A DNA stretch of 40,124 nt from a virus, in IMG/VR virus record IMGVR_UViG_3300003323_000929, positions 1 to 40,124 of that record; one strand, written 5' to 3'. The notes below the pieces were generated by a model. The model worked only from the letters and a program-made list of their open reading frames with translations, was not told the origin of the DNA and made no database searches. A program made the translations under genes and the position numbers. Positions 8,245 to 14,396 of the stretch are shown in pieces. Positions within the stretch are counted from its first letter, which is position 1. Each line of letters begins with the position of its first letter.

Positions 8245-8367
8245 ATGACACACGGCCAACGGGCAAAAATGATTGCGAAGAGTCTCGGGGTGTATACGGC
8301 GGCCCGGTATCTCTACCGTCGCGGGTACTCGATTGAGGCAGCGCGTTGGATTCTTTTGGGGGTATAA
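8245..8367 (+). CDS. Small early protein, 40 residues
   Basis: Starts MTHGQRAKMIAKSLGVYTAA and ends ARWILLGV. Basic and helical with alternating aromatic and arginine residues (TAARYLYRRGYSIEAARW). It has a good ribosome site (CGGAGA, 5 bases from the ATG) directly behind the candidate early promoter. Small proteins with this AARYLxxRGYSxEAA pattern occur, as I recall, in other phages without known function. First gene of the early unit, so a host-takeover role is possible, but that is inference. Its stop codon lies inside a TATAAT at 8363-8368. Confidence 0.6.
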   Translation: MTHGQRAKMIAKSLGVYTAARYLYRRGYSIEAARWILLGV

Positions 8368-8393
8368 TCCCACTCACAGCCCCGCGTGCGGGG
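8363..8393 (+). promoter_or_regulatory. TATAAT box followed by a GC hairpin in a gene leader
   Basis: A perfect TATAAT (8363-8368) has no recognisable -35 box. It is followed by a CCCCG-CGTG-CGGGG hairpin (8380-8393) with no U-run, lying 43 bases before the ATG at 8437. It could be a leader stem, a weak attenuator or an RNase-resistant 5' end. Confidence 0.35.
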
Positions 8394-8436
8394 TTCTGGG
8401 GGCGATTTTGCCCGGTCTAGAAATAGAGGGTCTATC

Positions 8437-8949
8437 ATGAGCAAGAAAGAGCAACGACTGGTTGTAAGCACGGATGAGTTCAAGGGCTCGATCACGTGGA
8501 ATTTCAACGGGTTTGAGCCGCTGGTGTTTTCGGTCGGGGATGTGTGGGAGGATTTGAACCGCATGCACCCAGTCGCCGCCCGGGCGATGATGCACGGATT
8601 CAAGCAAAAAATCAACGATGCCGGAGCGCTGGCTCGGGACACGGCCACGGGCCGGGCGGATAATGCCCTGCGCGTGGAGAAAATGCGCGCAATGGCGGAG
8701 CGGCTGGCCCATGGCGAGTGGGAGATGCAGCGCACGGGCGGGGGCGGGGTTGGCAATTTGGTTCGTGCCTTGGCCGAGTTCCTCGACAAGCCCGTGGGCG
8801 AAATCAAGGACAAGGTCTCCGCCATGTCCAAAAAGGAAAAGACGGCCCTGCAGCTCCATCCGGAAGTGGCCAAAATCCTCGCCCGGATGGACGCGGAAGC
8901 CGGCTCCGGCATCGACGCGGGCGAATTGCTGGCCGGTTTGGGGGAGTGA
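8437..8949 (+). CDS. Early phage protein, paralogue of the gene at 11894
   Basis: 170 residues from MSKKEQRLVVSTDEFKG, with AGAGGG 7 bases before the ATG. An N-terminal beta region (WNFNGFEPLVFSVGD) is followed by HGFKQKINDAGAL near residue 55-67, then a helical C-terminal half containing NLVRALAEFLDKPVGEI and KEKTALQLHPEVAKILARM, and ends IDAGELLAGLGE. The same order of blocks occurs in the protein at 11894-12490 (HGLKQKIGDEIAGL, LLRALVEVTGK, EKKALRNSPEIAPVVAKI, VDTGALLSQL), so the two are paralogues. Proteins with this HGLxQKLxD plan are common in phage early regions and have no assigned function that I know of. Confidence 0.7.
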   Translation: MSKKEQRLVVSTDEFKGSITWNFNGFEPLVFSVGDVWEDLNRMHPVAARAMMHGFKQKINDAGALARDTATGRADNALRVEKMRAMAERLAHGEWEMQRTGGGGVGNLVRALAEFLDKPVGEIKDKVSAMSKKEKTALQLHPEVAKILARMDAEAGSGIDAGELLAGLGE

Positions 8950-8962
8950 GCGGGAAGTGCAT

Positions 8963-9012
8963 ACCGGGAGCCGTTCGGGTGCGGAATTTTGCAACCCGGG
9001 TGCCCTCCCGGT
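8963..9012. repeat. Nested inverted repeat (potential cruciform or RNA stem)
   Basis: Outer arms ACCGGGAG (8963-8970) and CTCCCGGT (9005-9012) enclose inner arms CGGGTGC (8976-8982) and GCAACCCG (8991-8998, one bulge). It lies just after the gene ending at 8949 and before the 11-bp repeat array. It lacks a U-run, so it is not a typical terminator. Confidence 0.55.
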
Positions 9013-9026
9013 TAAATCCACCAAAT

Positions 9027-9070
9027 CCACGTTTGCCGTTCGAGTGCCGTGTGTATGCCGTGCAGGTGCC
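9027..9070 (-). repeat. Iteron-like array, left arm: four 11-bp units
   Basis: Read on the minus strand, four contiguous 11-bp units each begin GGCA: GGCACCTGCAC, GGCATACACAC, GGCACTCGAAC, GGCAAACGTGG (9070 to 9027). Their one-helical-turn phasing puts the GGCA elements on one face of the DNA. The array is an inverted copy of the one at 9221-9264, with the last unit identical in both. Confidence 0.75.
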
Positions 9071-9128
9071 TTGCAGCATTCGATTTTTTGACCGATCCCC
9101 GCATACTTTCCTTCACCCCTACCCCTCC

Positions 9129-9152
9129 TATTTGAATTTTTTTTTATTATAA
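9129..9152. other. AT-rich tract between the two inverted iteron arrays
   Basis: Bases 9129-9152 are nearly all A or T, with a run of nine T (TTTTTTTTTATTATAA). It lies between the arrays and is flanked by CTCCT and AGGAG. Easily melted DNA beside phased repeats is the usual layout of iteron-type origins, but nothing here proves an origin. Confidence 0.5.
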
Positions 9153-9220
9153 GGAGATCACATAGGGTAGATGGTGAGGAGGAGAAAGGTGGCTCAGTCT
9201 GAAAAATCGCAATGCGACAT

Positions 9221-9264
9221 GGCACACACGGGGCATACACATGGCATACGGTCGGCAAACGTGG
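9221..9264 (+). repeat. Iteron-like array, right arm: four 11-bp units
   Basis: Four contiguous units start at 9221, 9232, 9243 and 9254: GGCACACACGG, GGCATACACAT, GGCATACGGTC, GGCAAACGTGG. Spacing is exactly 11 bases throughout. This is the mirror image of 9027-9070. No convincing gene runs through it. Confidence 0.75.
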
Positions 9265-9306
9265 ATTATGTGGGTTGCGAGCGGGCGGCGTACGGGAGTC
9301 TAGTCT

Positions 9307-9337
9307 GGCTTGTGAGCGGCAAACGTGGGCGTATAAT
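9307..9337 (+). promoter_or_regulatory. Promoter overlapping two further iteron units
   Basis: TTGTGA (9310-9315), 16 bases, TATAAT (9332-9337), upstream of the gene at 9400. The -35 box and spacer lie inside two more in-phase 11-bp units, GGCTTGTGAGC (9307) and GGCAAACGTGG (9318). The second is the third copy of CGGCAAACGTGG in this region. A protein bound to these units would block this promoter, suggesting autoregulation. Confidence 0.6.
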
Positions 9338-9399
9338 GGCATGTGGGGTATGGCCCGATGGGTGGGCGGAACCCACGACAATTTACAGGAGATTGTGCA

Positions 9400-10068
9400 A
9401 TGGCACGGAGCAAGAGGGCGAACAATTACCCGCCGAGTTTTCAAACGATTCTGGAAACGGTTATTGCAACCGGGGAGCCGTTTGTATTTCCGCCCGATTT
9501 TCAGGGCTACCGGTTGGCGGGATTGCGCTCGACGTATCAAGCCTATTTGAAAGCCCTTGTAACCGAGTGGCAAGAGGCGAAACCCACGGATTTGCATTAC
9601 GCGCATAAAAAGCGGCTGGGTGAATTGGCCGAACGCGGTATCGTGCGAATCAAAGACGGGCAGGTGATGCTTGAGGATAGGCACAATGACGGGTTGGAGC
9701 GTGCGTTGCAAGCGTTGCTCAAATCTCGCGGGATCAAAACGCAAGAAGAACAAGCCTTTGACCAAGTTCAACGCGAATTAGGGCTGGCAAGCGCTACCAC
9801 AACTCAACCTCGGGTCGATGCGGCCGATTTGTTCCTACAACGGAACAGCACGCAACGCGTGGGTTCTCTGCAACCCCCGCACGATCAGTCGAATACACCG
9901 ATGCAATTCGATGTGACGGTGCACCGGGATGCGCAGGGGGAGCAGAGAATTGTGCGAGTGAAACCCACGACCGGCGCACCAGCCCCCACAATCGCGGACG
10001 GGTGCCAATTTTGCGGCGGGTATGGCTGTGAAAAGTGTGAACCCACGGGCGGGAACTCCAAGCCATGA
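9400..10068 (+). CDS. Hypothetical protein with C-terminal zinc-knuckle
   Basis: 222 residues from MARSKRANNYPPSFQTILET, with AGGAGA 7 bases before the ATG. The N-terminal 110 residues look helical and charged. A long linker (about 120-195) contains Gln/Pro-rich sequence, and the end has CQFCGGYGCEKCEP, a four-cysteine cluster that could bind zinc. No family recognised. It is the first gene behind the iteron-overlapped promoter, so it is a candidate for the protein that binds those repeats, but that is only positional inference. A longer frame starting upstream at 9343 lacks a ribosome site. It ends with an ATGA overlap with the next small gene. Confidence 0.65.
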   Translation: MARSKRANNYPPSFQTILETVIATGEPFVFPPDFQGYRLAGLRSTYQAYLKALVTEWQEAKPTDLHYAHKKRLGELAERGIVRIKDGQVMLEDRHNDGLERALQALLKSRGIKTQEEQAFDQVQRELGLASATTTQPRVDAADLFLQRNSTQRVGSLQPPHDQSNTPMQFDVTVHRDAQGEQRIVRVKPTTGAPAPTIADGCQFCGGYGCEKCEPTGGNSKP

Positions 10069-10172
10069 ACGATGATCCCGAAAGCCGCTTCTGGCTCCTC
10101 ATTGCGGCATTGAGCTTCCTTGGGCTATTGATTTGCCTGAACGGTATATGGTTGATGGGCGGGTTTAATTAG
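10065..10172 (+). CDS. 35-residue membrane peptide
   Basis: Starts MNDDPESRFWLLIAALSFLG and consists of an acidic N-terminus followed by one membrane segment (about residues 9-31, WLLIAALSFLGLLICLNGIWLMG). Its ATG overlaps the stop of the preceding gene (ATGA), indicating translational coupling. No family recognised. Confidence 0.5.
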   Translation: MNDDPESRFWLLIAALSFLGLLICLNGIWLMGGFN

Positions 10173-10250
10173 CATTCTTGCCCAGGCCCGCCGGAGACCA
10201 TTCAAGCATATCGCGTACAACAACTGACCAACAATCAGAGAGAACCCACC

Positions 10251-10574
10251 ATGTACAAAATCCTGACCGCAACCAACGGCGAACCCGCGAGCGCCGAAGA
10301 GCAAGAATTGATCCGGGGTTTGCTTCGTCTTTCCAACGTCATGCAGATGCATCCGCAAGCCACTGAACATTTCCTGACCACGACCATGCTCACCATGGTC
10401 AAAAATCCGGAGCGGTACATTGAAACGCTCAAACAGGCGATTCGGGACAACCATACGGAAGACATTACCGACGCCGAGGGCGTGACCAATATCCAGCTCT
10501 TGCATTTTCGCAAGACAATGCTCGAATGGCTCGGGAGCGATTGGGGGCTGGAATGCGTATCTATTTCATTGTGA
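10251..10574 (+). CDS. Hypothetical early protein, 107 residues
   Basis: Starts MYKILTATNGEPASAEEQEL. Soluble and largely helical (ELIRGLLRLSNVMQMHPQAT, then MLTMVKNPERYIETLKQAIR). AGAGAGAA lies a few bases before the ATG. The C-terminus overlaps the next gene by 22 bases. I recognise no domain. Position in the early unit suggests a host-modifying or regulatory role, but nothing in the sequence shows one. Confidence 0.55.
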   Translation: MYKILTATNGEPASAEEQELIRGLLRLSNVMQMHPQATEHFLTTTMLTMVKNPERYIETLKQAIRDNHTEDITDAEGVTNIQLLHFRKTMLEWLGSDWGLECVSISL

Positions 10575-10777
10575 TTGGCGTCGCCATGGGTGCGGTTGTG
10601 CTTCATCACCTGTGGCATGCAATCGAGTCGTTCGAGGAGGAGCCGTGGACGGGCGAACACCCGCGAGCAAATCCCAGAGAACGCAATCTACCGCGCAATC
10701 GACTGGCCCGACATAACCAAATCCGTCAAAAATTCGCAGAACAGCATTGGAACGACGTTCATAACTGGAGACAATAA
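10553..10777 (+). CDS. Small membrane protein with basic tail
   Basis: 74 residues starting MRIYFIVIGVAMGAVVLHHL, a single N-terminal membrane span or uncleaved signal, followed by an acidic patch (ESFEEEPW) and a basic, Arg/Asn-rich tail. It starts inside the end of the preceding gene with GGGG nearby and ends in a TAATG overlap with the MazG-like gene. It could be an inner-membrane early protein. I do not see the pattern of a spanin or a known holin. Confidence 0.5.
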   Translation: MRIYFIVIGVAMGAVVLHHLWHAIESFEEEPWTGEHPRANPRERNLPRNRLARHNQIRQKFAEQHWNDVHNWRQ

Positions 10778-11160
10778 TGTCAAAATTGCAAAAATGGACC
10801 CCGACGGACGACCAGTTAATGCTGCGTCGGATGGGAAAACTAATCGAAGAGCTTAATGAGCTTTCGGTTGTAGCAGCGCGATGCATCATTCAGGGCATAG
10901 ATGAGGTAGACCCAAGTTCTCAACTGGTTAACAAAGACAGATTGGAACGAGAAATTGCTGATGTATACGCTCAGCTAGACTGCACCGTAATGGCATTAAA
11001 GCTAAATCAGCATTTTATTTTTACACGGAAGAAAGACAAAATCGGGCAAATGGCTGAATGGGAATCGATGTTTAATGACGAACGGTGTAAAACTTGCCCC
11101 TATCCGGGTTGTCCTGATCCGTTTTTTGCAAAACCGCCTTGCGCCCTTTGTTATGAGTAA
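10777..11160 (+). CDS. MazG-like nucleotide pyrophosphohydrolase with C-terminal Cys cluster
   Basis: 127 residues. The helix KLIEELNELSVVAAR carries the EExxE metal site, and the later LEREIADVYAQLDCTV carries the ExxD site typical of all-alpha NTP pyrophosphatases (MazG/dUTPase-2 superfamily). These hydrolyse (d)NTPs to monophosphates and are common in phages, where they may tune nucleotide pools or host alarmone signalling. The C-terminus has an extra cluster CKTCPYPGCPDPFFAKPPCA plus another Cys, a possible zinc site not needed for catalysis. It starts TAATG behind the membrane-protein gene. Local composition is more AT-rich than its neighbours. Confidence 0.68.
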   Translation: MSKLQKWTPTDDQLMLRRMGKLIEELNELSVVAARCIIQGIDEVDPSSQLVNKDRLEREIADVYAQLDCTVMALKLNQHFIFTRKKDKIGQMAEWESMFNDERCKTCPYPGCPDPFFAKPPCALCYE

Positions 11161-11188
11161 CAAACTGGAAGTAAGCCAAGCCTAGCCA

Positions 11189-11228
11189 AAATGCCGTAAT
11201 GTACAAACCCCACACATACCGGAGTTAA
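11189..11228 (+). promoter_or_regulatory. Leader motif shared with the gene at 30950
   Basis: AAATGCCGTAATGTAC (11189-11204), 13 bases, then CATACCGGAGTT before an ATG. The same 16-mer, the same 13-base spacing up to the CAT of the distal box and nearly the same CAT-CCGGAGTT box precede the leftward tail gene at 30950. The distal box includes the ribosome site (CCGGAG). No sigma-70 -35 box is evident. Confidence 0.5.
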
Positions 11229-11231
11229 ATC

Positions 11232-11726
11232 ATGAAATCAGCCCTTATCATCGTCGGCACAATCTCAGCCGCATTTCTTCTCTCAATACCTGACCGGGCA
11301 CAATGCCAGGAGCGAGAGATTCGTCCAGACGTCTTGGTGTTCGGCGTGAGCAAGCACTCCACCACACGTCCGACCAATGACTTCAATTTCGGACTCGGAG
11401 CGGAAGCGGCGTATCGAACAGCCGGGGATCGTACGGGCTGGTCATGGGAGCCGTTCGCAGGCGGGTTTGCGATGCGCGATTCGCTGTACAAACTCGGCGG
11501 AGCGGCGTACGGCGGCGCACGGGTGCGCCACACGTGGGAATCGGGCACGTACGCCGACATTTCGTTGCGTGCGGGGTATATGGTCGATGAGCATTTCCGA
11601 GGCGTTGCAGCCCTCCCTACTCTGGGTTTTGGCTACAAGTCTGTCGGGGTCGAAATCGCATACATTCCCAAGCGCCCGACCACATACGGTTCGGTCTGGA
11701 CGATGTTCCTGCACTTGCAATTCTAA
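11232..11726 (+). CDS. Outer-membrane beta-barrel protein with signal peptide
   Basis: 164 residues. Residues 1-26 are a signal peptide (Lys, hydrophobic core, cleavage after a Cys/Gln-rich DRAQCQ region). The mature part alternates polar and aromatic residues in strand-like stretches (VFGVSKHSTTRPTNDFNFGL, WEPFAGGFAMRDSLYKLGGA, YADISLRAGYM) and ends in LHLQF, the C-terminal aromatic signature read by the BAM machinery. It resembles small Lom/PagP/PagL-like barrels in plan; catalytic identity is not established. It sits alone with its own leader motif, like a moron. A likely role is surface change such as blocking superinfection or altering lipid A, by analogy with Lom-type proteins. Confidence 0.68.
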   Translation: MKSALIIVGTISAAFLLSIPDRAQCQEREIRPDVLVFGVSKHSTTRPTNDFNFGLGAEAAYRTAGDRTGWSWEPFAGGFAMRDSLYKLGGAAYGGARVRHTWESGTYADISLRAGYMVDEHFRGVAALPTLGFGYKSVGVEIAYIPKRPTTYGSVWTMFLHLQF

Positions 11727-11784
11727 CCAGTCCGAGTGTAGCCCAAGCCCTCGGAGTGCAAGTCCAAGAGTGTTAAAACTATGG

Positions 11785-11812
11785 TTGCATATTCGACGGC
11801 CCCGAGTACAAT
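11785..11812 (+). promoter_or_regulatory. Candidate promoter upstream of 11894
   Basis: TTGCAT (11785-11790), 16 bases, TACAAT (11807-11812), about 80 bases before the next ATG. This is the best sigma-70-like match in the 167-base gap between the outer-membrane gene and the gene at 11894. Confidence 0.55.
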
Positions 11813-11893
11813 GGAATCACCACGCGGCGATGAGCCCGAGGGGATCAACCAACCGGGCACCGCGCCCACCCAATCCAAAACGGAGAAATCAAA

Positions 11894-12490
11894 ATGACGG
11901 AAGCAGCAACCCAGGCAAAGAAGAAGGCACCTGAAGTCACGTCGGTCACAATGGAAGACGGCCGCGTGGTCGAGTTCGCCGGCAAGCGCAAGCTGCTGAA
12001 GGAATCGATCAAGGACGAGCACGGCGTACCCGCAGTGCGTTTCGACTTCGTGAACGGCAAGACCCGCACGGTACAAATCACGGTCGGCGCCAGCGATGAG
12101 AACAAGAACGGCCTGCTGACTGAACTGGCCCAGCACGGTCTGAAGCAAAAGATCGGTGACGAAATCGCCGGTCTGGAAAACATCGATGACGCGATCCTGG
12201 CCGTGGACGACCTGATCGACGATCTGAAGGCTGGCAACTTCAACAAGGTTCGTGAAACCAACGGTCTGGCCGGCGCCTCGGTCCTGCTTCGCGCCCTGGT
12301 CGAAGTCACGGGCAAGGATGCCGAGCAGATCCGCGCCTTCCTCAAGGACCGCACCGCCGCCGAAAAGAAAGCCCTGCGCAATTCGCCGGAAATCGCCCCG
12401 GTCGTGGCCAAGATCGAAGCCGAAAAGGCCAAGAACAGCAAGGCAGCCGAGGTCGACACCGGCGCCCTGCTCAGCCAACTCGCCGCGTAA
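11894..12490 (+). CDS. Early phage protein, paralogue of the gene at 8437
   Basis: 198 residues from MTEAATQAKKKAPEVTSVTM, with ACGGAGA 7 bases before the ATG. A short charged N-terminus precedes two beta stretches (RFDFVNGKTRTVQITVG), then AQHGLKQKIGDEIAGL, a helical region with VDDLIDDLKAG, LLRALVEVTGKDAEQI and EKKALRNSPEIAPVVAKIEA, and it ends EVDTGALLSQLAA. The block order matches the protein at 8437-8949. It is flanked by a good promoter and a strong terminator, so it appears to be a single-gene unit probably expressed at high level. Function unknown. Confidence 0.75.
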   Translation: MTEAATQAKKKAPEVTSVTMEDGRVVEFAGKRKLLKESIKDEHGVPAVRFDFVNGKTRTVQITVGASDENKNGLLTELAQHGLKQKIGDEIAGLENIDDAILAVDDLIDDLKAGNFNKVRETNGLAGASVLLRALVEVTGKDAEQIRAFLKDRTAAEKKALRNSPEIAPVVAKIEAEKAKNSKAAEVDTGALLSQLAA

Positions 12491-12543
12491 GCAGCCGAGG
12501 GAAAACGAAGCGCAGCCCAGACCCCTGCGCGGATACCAAGAAT

Positions 12544-12566
12544 GGCCCAAGAATTGGGCCTTTTTT
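12544..12566 (+). terminator. Rho-independent terminator
   Basis: GGCCCAA-GAA-TTGGGCC (12544-12560) is a perfect 7-bp stem followed by TTTTTT (12561-12566). It ends the single-gene unit at 11894-12490. Confidence 0.85.
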
Positions 12567-12579
12567 GGGGCCAAGGGAT

Positions 12580-12607
12580 CACTTTCCGGAATGTAAATCA
12601 AGTGAAC
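12580..12607 (+). promoter_or_regulatory. Recurring CACTTTCCGGAATGTA motif (site B)
   Basis: CACTTTCCGGAATGTAAA (12580-12597) differs from 7928-7945 at only three positions. Extended to 12607 (ending AGTGAAC), it matches 16602-16626 at 20 of 25 positions. It follows directly after the terminator and precedes the next gene, as expected of a promoter or operator restarting transcription. Confidence 0.5.
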
Positions 12608-12865
12608 GATACCAAGTACCTCATGAACTGGAACGGCCGAGTTTTTGACTCGGGGTACCAGAAGCCCGGAGAGCTTCACACGCTGGAGACTCGGGAGCTG
12701 CAGGAAGTGTGGGGCGTTGATCCGGAACCGAGTGCACGGTTTGTCACTGTGATTTGGGCATTTCGGCGGGTGAATGTATCTACGATATGGGCGAACACGG
12801 GATTCCAAGAAACACACTACTATGAGTTGCTCGGCGTGCTGCCGGTTTCGGAGACATTGCAATGA
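12602..12865 (+). CDS. Hypothetical protein, about 87 residues
   Basis: The open frame extends back to 12542, but that start lies inside the terminator. I take the GTG at 12602 (then NDTKYLMNWNGRVFDSGYQK), though an ATG at 12623 is possible; neither has a strong ribosome site. The body is mixed alpha/beta with aromatic residues (VTVIWAFRRVNVSTIWANTG), and the stop overlaps the next ATG (ATGA). No family recognised; the start is uncertain. Confidence 0.5.
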   Translation: MNDTKYLMNWNGRVFDSGYQKPGELHTLETRELQEVWGVDPEPSARFVTVIWAFRRVNVSTIWANTGFQETHYYELLGVLPVSETLQ

Positions 12866-13107
12866 GGCGCGGATTTTATCACGATGAGCCGGATTATACC
12901 TGTCCGCAAATTGATTCAGCTATTGATATGCTGGAGGATTTGCGAAAGTCCAGCGATGAAGTTAGACAGTGGGCACGACGGAAAGCCGATGAACTGGAAG
13001 GTGCTCAGGAAGAAATTAGTGCGCTGGAAACAAAGGTTTCAGAGTTGGAAGATGAGGTCGAGACTCTGAAGGATCGGATCAAGGAACTGGAAGAACAAAA
13101 TGCGTAA
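12862..13107 (+). CDS. Coiled-coil protein, 81 residues
   Basis: Starts MRRGFYHDEPDYTCPQIDSA. From residue about 22 to the end it is a continuous charged heptad-like helix (LETKVSELEDEVETLKDRIK), very likely a dimeric or trimeric coiled coil. It overlaps both neighbours by a few bases, so it is part of a coupled string of small genes. No function can be assigned. Confidence 0.6.
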   Translation: MRRGFYHDEPDYTCPQIDSAIDMLEDLRKSSDEVRQWARRKADELEGAQEEISALETKVSELEDEVETLKDRIKELEEQNA

Positions 13108-13363
13108 ACTCGGGCAGTGGAACAGATACACCGTGACCGTAACCATGCCGCGAGGGCAGAAATTACAGGTCGATTGTCGGGTGTATTGGGGCTATCCGGC
13201 TACCGGATTCGAACCCCGCGAACATGACGAACTGGACATTGAGCATGTCTTGGTTGTTGAAGATGACGTAGTCGCCATCAACATCGACGAGTTGCTGTCC
13301 GAGTTGAACGTCGATTATGGGTATCTCGATCCCTTGGTCTGGAAGGAACTCGAAAAGCTGTGA
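13100..13363 (+). CDS. Hypothetical acidic protein, 87 residues
   Basis: Starts MRKLGQWNRYTVTVTMPRGQ with GGAAG before the ATG. A beta-rich N-terminal half (YTVTVTMPRGQKLQVDCRVY) is followed by GYPATGFEPREHDELDIE and a very acidic second half (VVEDDVVAINIDELLSELNV). I have seen the 'P..REhDELDIE' pattern in small phage proteins of unknown function. Overlaps the coiled-coil gene upstream. Confidence 0.58.
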   Translation: MRKLGQWNRYTVTVTMPRGQKLQVDCRVYWGYPATGFEPREHDELDIEHVLVVEDDVVAINIDELLSELNVDYGYLDPLVWKELEKL

Positions 13364-13408
13364 ACGAAATTCAATATCAGAGCCTTATGGCTCAATGGGA
13401 GTGGGAAG

Positions 13409-13588
13409 ATGAAGGCAAGCGTGGAGTATTCGGAGGAAGATGTAAATCGGCTGATAGCTCGGGACATTCTGACGAAATTTCACCAGAAAATCGAGCCGCA
13501 CAAAGTGGCTTGGCACCGAGACCCGGAAACGGGAAATATTTATCTAAAAGTTGACATCGGCGAAGCCGTTAAAGAAACCAATCGGTAA
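13409..13588 (+). CDS. Hypothetical protein, 59 residues
   Basis: Starts MKASVEYSEEDVNRLIARDI and continues LTKFHQKIEPHKVAWHRDPE to a TAA at 13586. It has a purine-rich ribosome site (GGGAGTGGGAAG) before the ATG and looks like a compact alpha/beta small protein. A different frame (13360-13554) overlaps it but has poorer composition and is rejected. No family recognised. Confidence 0.5.
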   Translation: MKASVEYSEEDVNRLIARDILTKFHQKIEPHKVAWHRDPETGNIYLKVDIGEAVKETNR

Positions 13589-13600
13589 TGGGGGCTGGAA

Positions 13601-14002
13601 ATGGAACTCAATGACCTGCTGGCTTCGGCCATGAGAGGGCAGGAAGAAAAGGCCGCAATCCACGCGGCGAAGAAAACGCTTGTCACAGCCCGCACCGGGA
13701 GCGACGAGTTTATCAAGGCGAATGAATACGTTCGCCAATGGGAGCAGGAAAACCTCTGGAGCCAAGTTGCTCTAGAACTCCAGATGACGGAAGAGACTTG
13801 CACCTGTGGGAACAAGCATCTATTCGTCGGGGGTCTTATGTTGGTGAGCCAGCATAAGCAACACCCCGACCGCATCACGATGAAGGCCGTTCTCGATCCC
13901 GCATCGCACCCGGAACTCCCCAAACGCACCCACATCCGCCCGATCGCTGTCCACATCTGTCCCTCGTGCGCCCTTCAACACAATTTCCCCGACTGGAAGT
14001 GA
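13601..14002 (+). CDS. Hypothetical protein with two Cys pairs
   Basis: 133 residues from MELNDLLASAMRGQEEKAAI. The N-terminal half is helical and charged. The C-terminal half holds CTCGNKHLFVGG and ICPSCALQHN about 45 residues apart, which could form a zinc ribbon. The region between (QHKQHPDRITMKAVLDPASH) is unremarkable. GGGG lies before the ATG. Probably a small metal-binding early protein; I do not recognise the family. Confidence 0.58.
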   Translation: MELNDLLASAMRGQEEKAAIHAAKKTLVTARTGSDEFIKANEYVRQWEQENLWSQVALELQMTEETCTCGNKHLFVGGLMLVSQHKQHPDRITMKAVLDPASHPELPKRTHIRPIAVHICPSCALQHNFPDWK

Positions 14003-14005
14003 CCC

Positions 14006-14206
14006 ATGAAAAAGAAAGTTGAAAAGCAAATCCGTGTCGAGTTCTTGATGCCGGCCAGCATGCACGCCAAGATGATGCTGCGGCTGTATTCGCCCCTGGA
14101 AGAGCGGGTTCCGTACGGGGCAATTGCCAAGTACATGAACGATCTGGTTCGGGAGGATCAGAAAGAGAAGACGCAGCAAGCGGAGATTGTAAATGCGCTT
14201 CCGTAA
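14006..14206 (+). CDS. Small basic protein, possible ribbon-helix-helix DNA binder
   Basis: 66 residues starting MKKKVEKQIRVEFLMPASMH. A short basic strand (KQIRVEFLMP) is followed by two helices separated by EERVPYGAI, a size and layout compatible with Arc/MetJ-type ribbon-helix-helix folds. Similar small proteins (strand, 'P..LHAKLMLRL.SPLEERVPYGAI') occur in other phages as hypothetical proteins. GGAAG lies before the ATG. A DNA-binding role is inference. Confidence 0.52.
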   Translation: MKKKVEKQIRVEFLMPASMHAKMMLRLYSPLEERVPYGAIAKYMNDLVREDQKEKTQQAEIVNALP

Positions 14207-14387
14207 CCTCCAACAGCTCACCCAGCATCATAACTGGTGCCACTACATGATCCGGGGCATGGTGGCGGCGGTCAGTACAATCGGCCACTGGTTCCCGTCC
14301 CCGGCCGTGGAGCAAACGAAACGGCAGTTGTGGTCACTGATGTACGCGGTTGATCATGAGTACAACCAGAAGGCCAAAAAATTCTAG
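14193..14387 (+). CDS. Hypothetical protein, 64 residues
   Basis: Starts MRFRNLQQLTQHHNWCHYMI. Rich in His, Trp and aromatic residues, with a basic C-terminus (YNQKAKKF). It starts inside the end of the preceding gene. No family recognised; overlap-coupled small early gene. Confidence 0.48.
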   Translation: MRFRNLQQLTQHHNWCHYMIRGMVAAVSTIGHWFPSPAVEQTKRQLWSLMYAVDHEYNQKAKKF

Positions 14388-14396
14388 GGGGATGTA

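Noticed and set aside
7818-8246. N-terminal extension of the gene at 7551
   Set aside because: It runs through promoter candidates and repeated motifs, has no ribosome site, and has biased Arg/Pro/Ser composition.
9171-9608. Open frame of 145 codons through the iteron array
   Set aside because: It crosses the repeat array and overlaps the better-supported gene at 9400; its translation is unlike a normal protein and it mirrors the repeats.
8374-9771. Long minus-strand open frame of 465 codons
   Set aside because: It is antisense to two supported rightward genes and to the repeat region; the translation is rich in Arg, Pro and His as expected from an antisense frame.
13195-13220. GGATTCGAACCCC, resembling the T-loop of a tRNA on the minus strand
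   Set aside because: The flanking bases do not pair as a T-stem, no acceptor or anticodon stem is found, and it lies in frame in the gene at 13100 (PATGFEPREHD).
13360-13554. 64-codon frame starting GTG right after the gene at 13100
   Set aside because: The overlapping ATG frame at 13409-13588 has a better ribosome site and more protein-like composition; only the first 20 residues look plausible.
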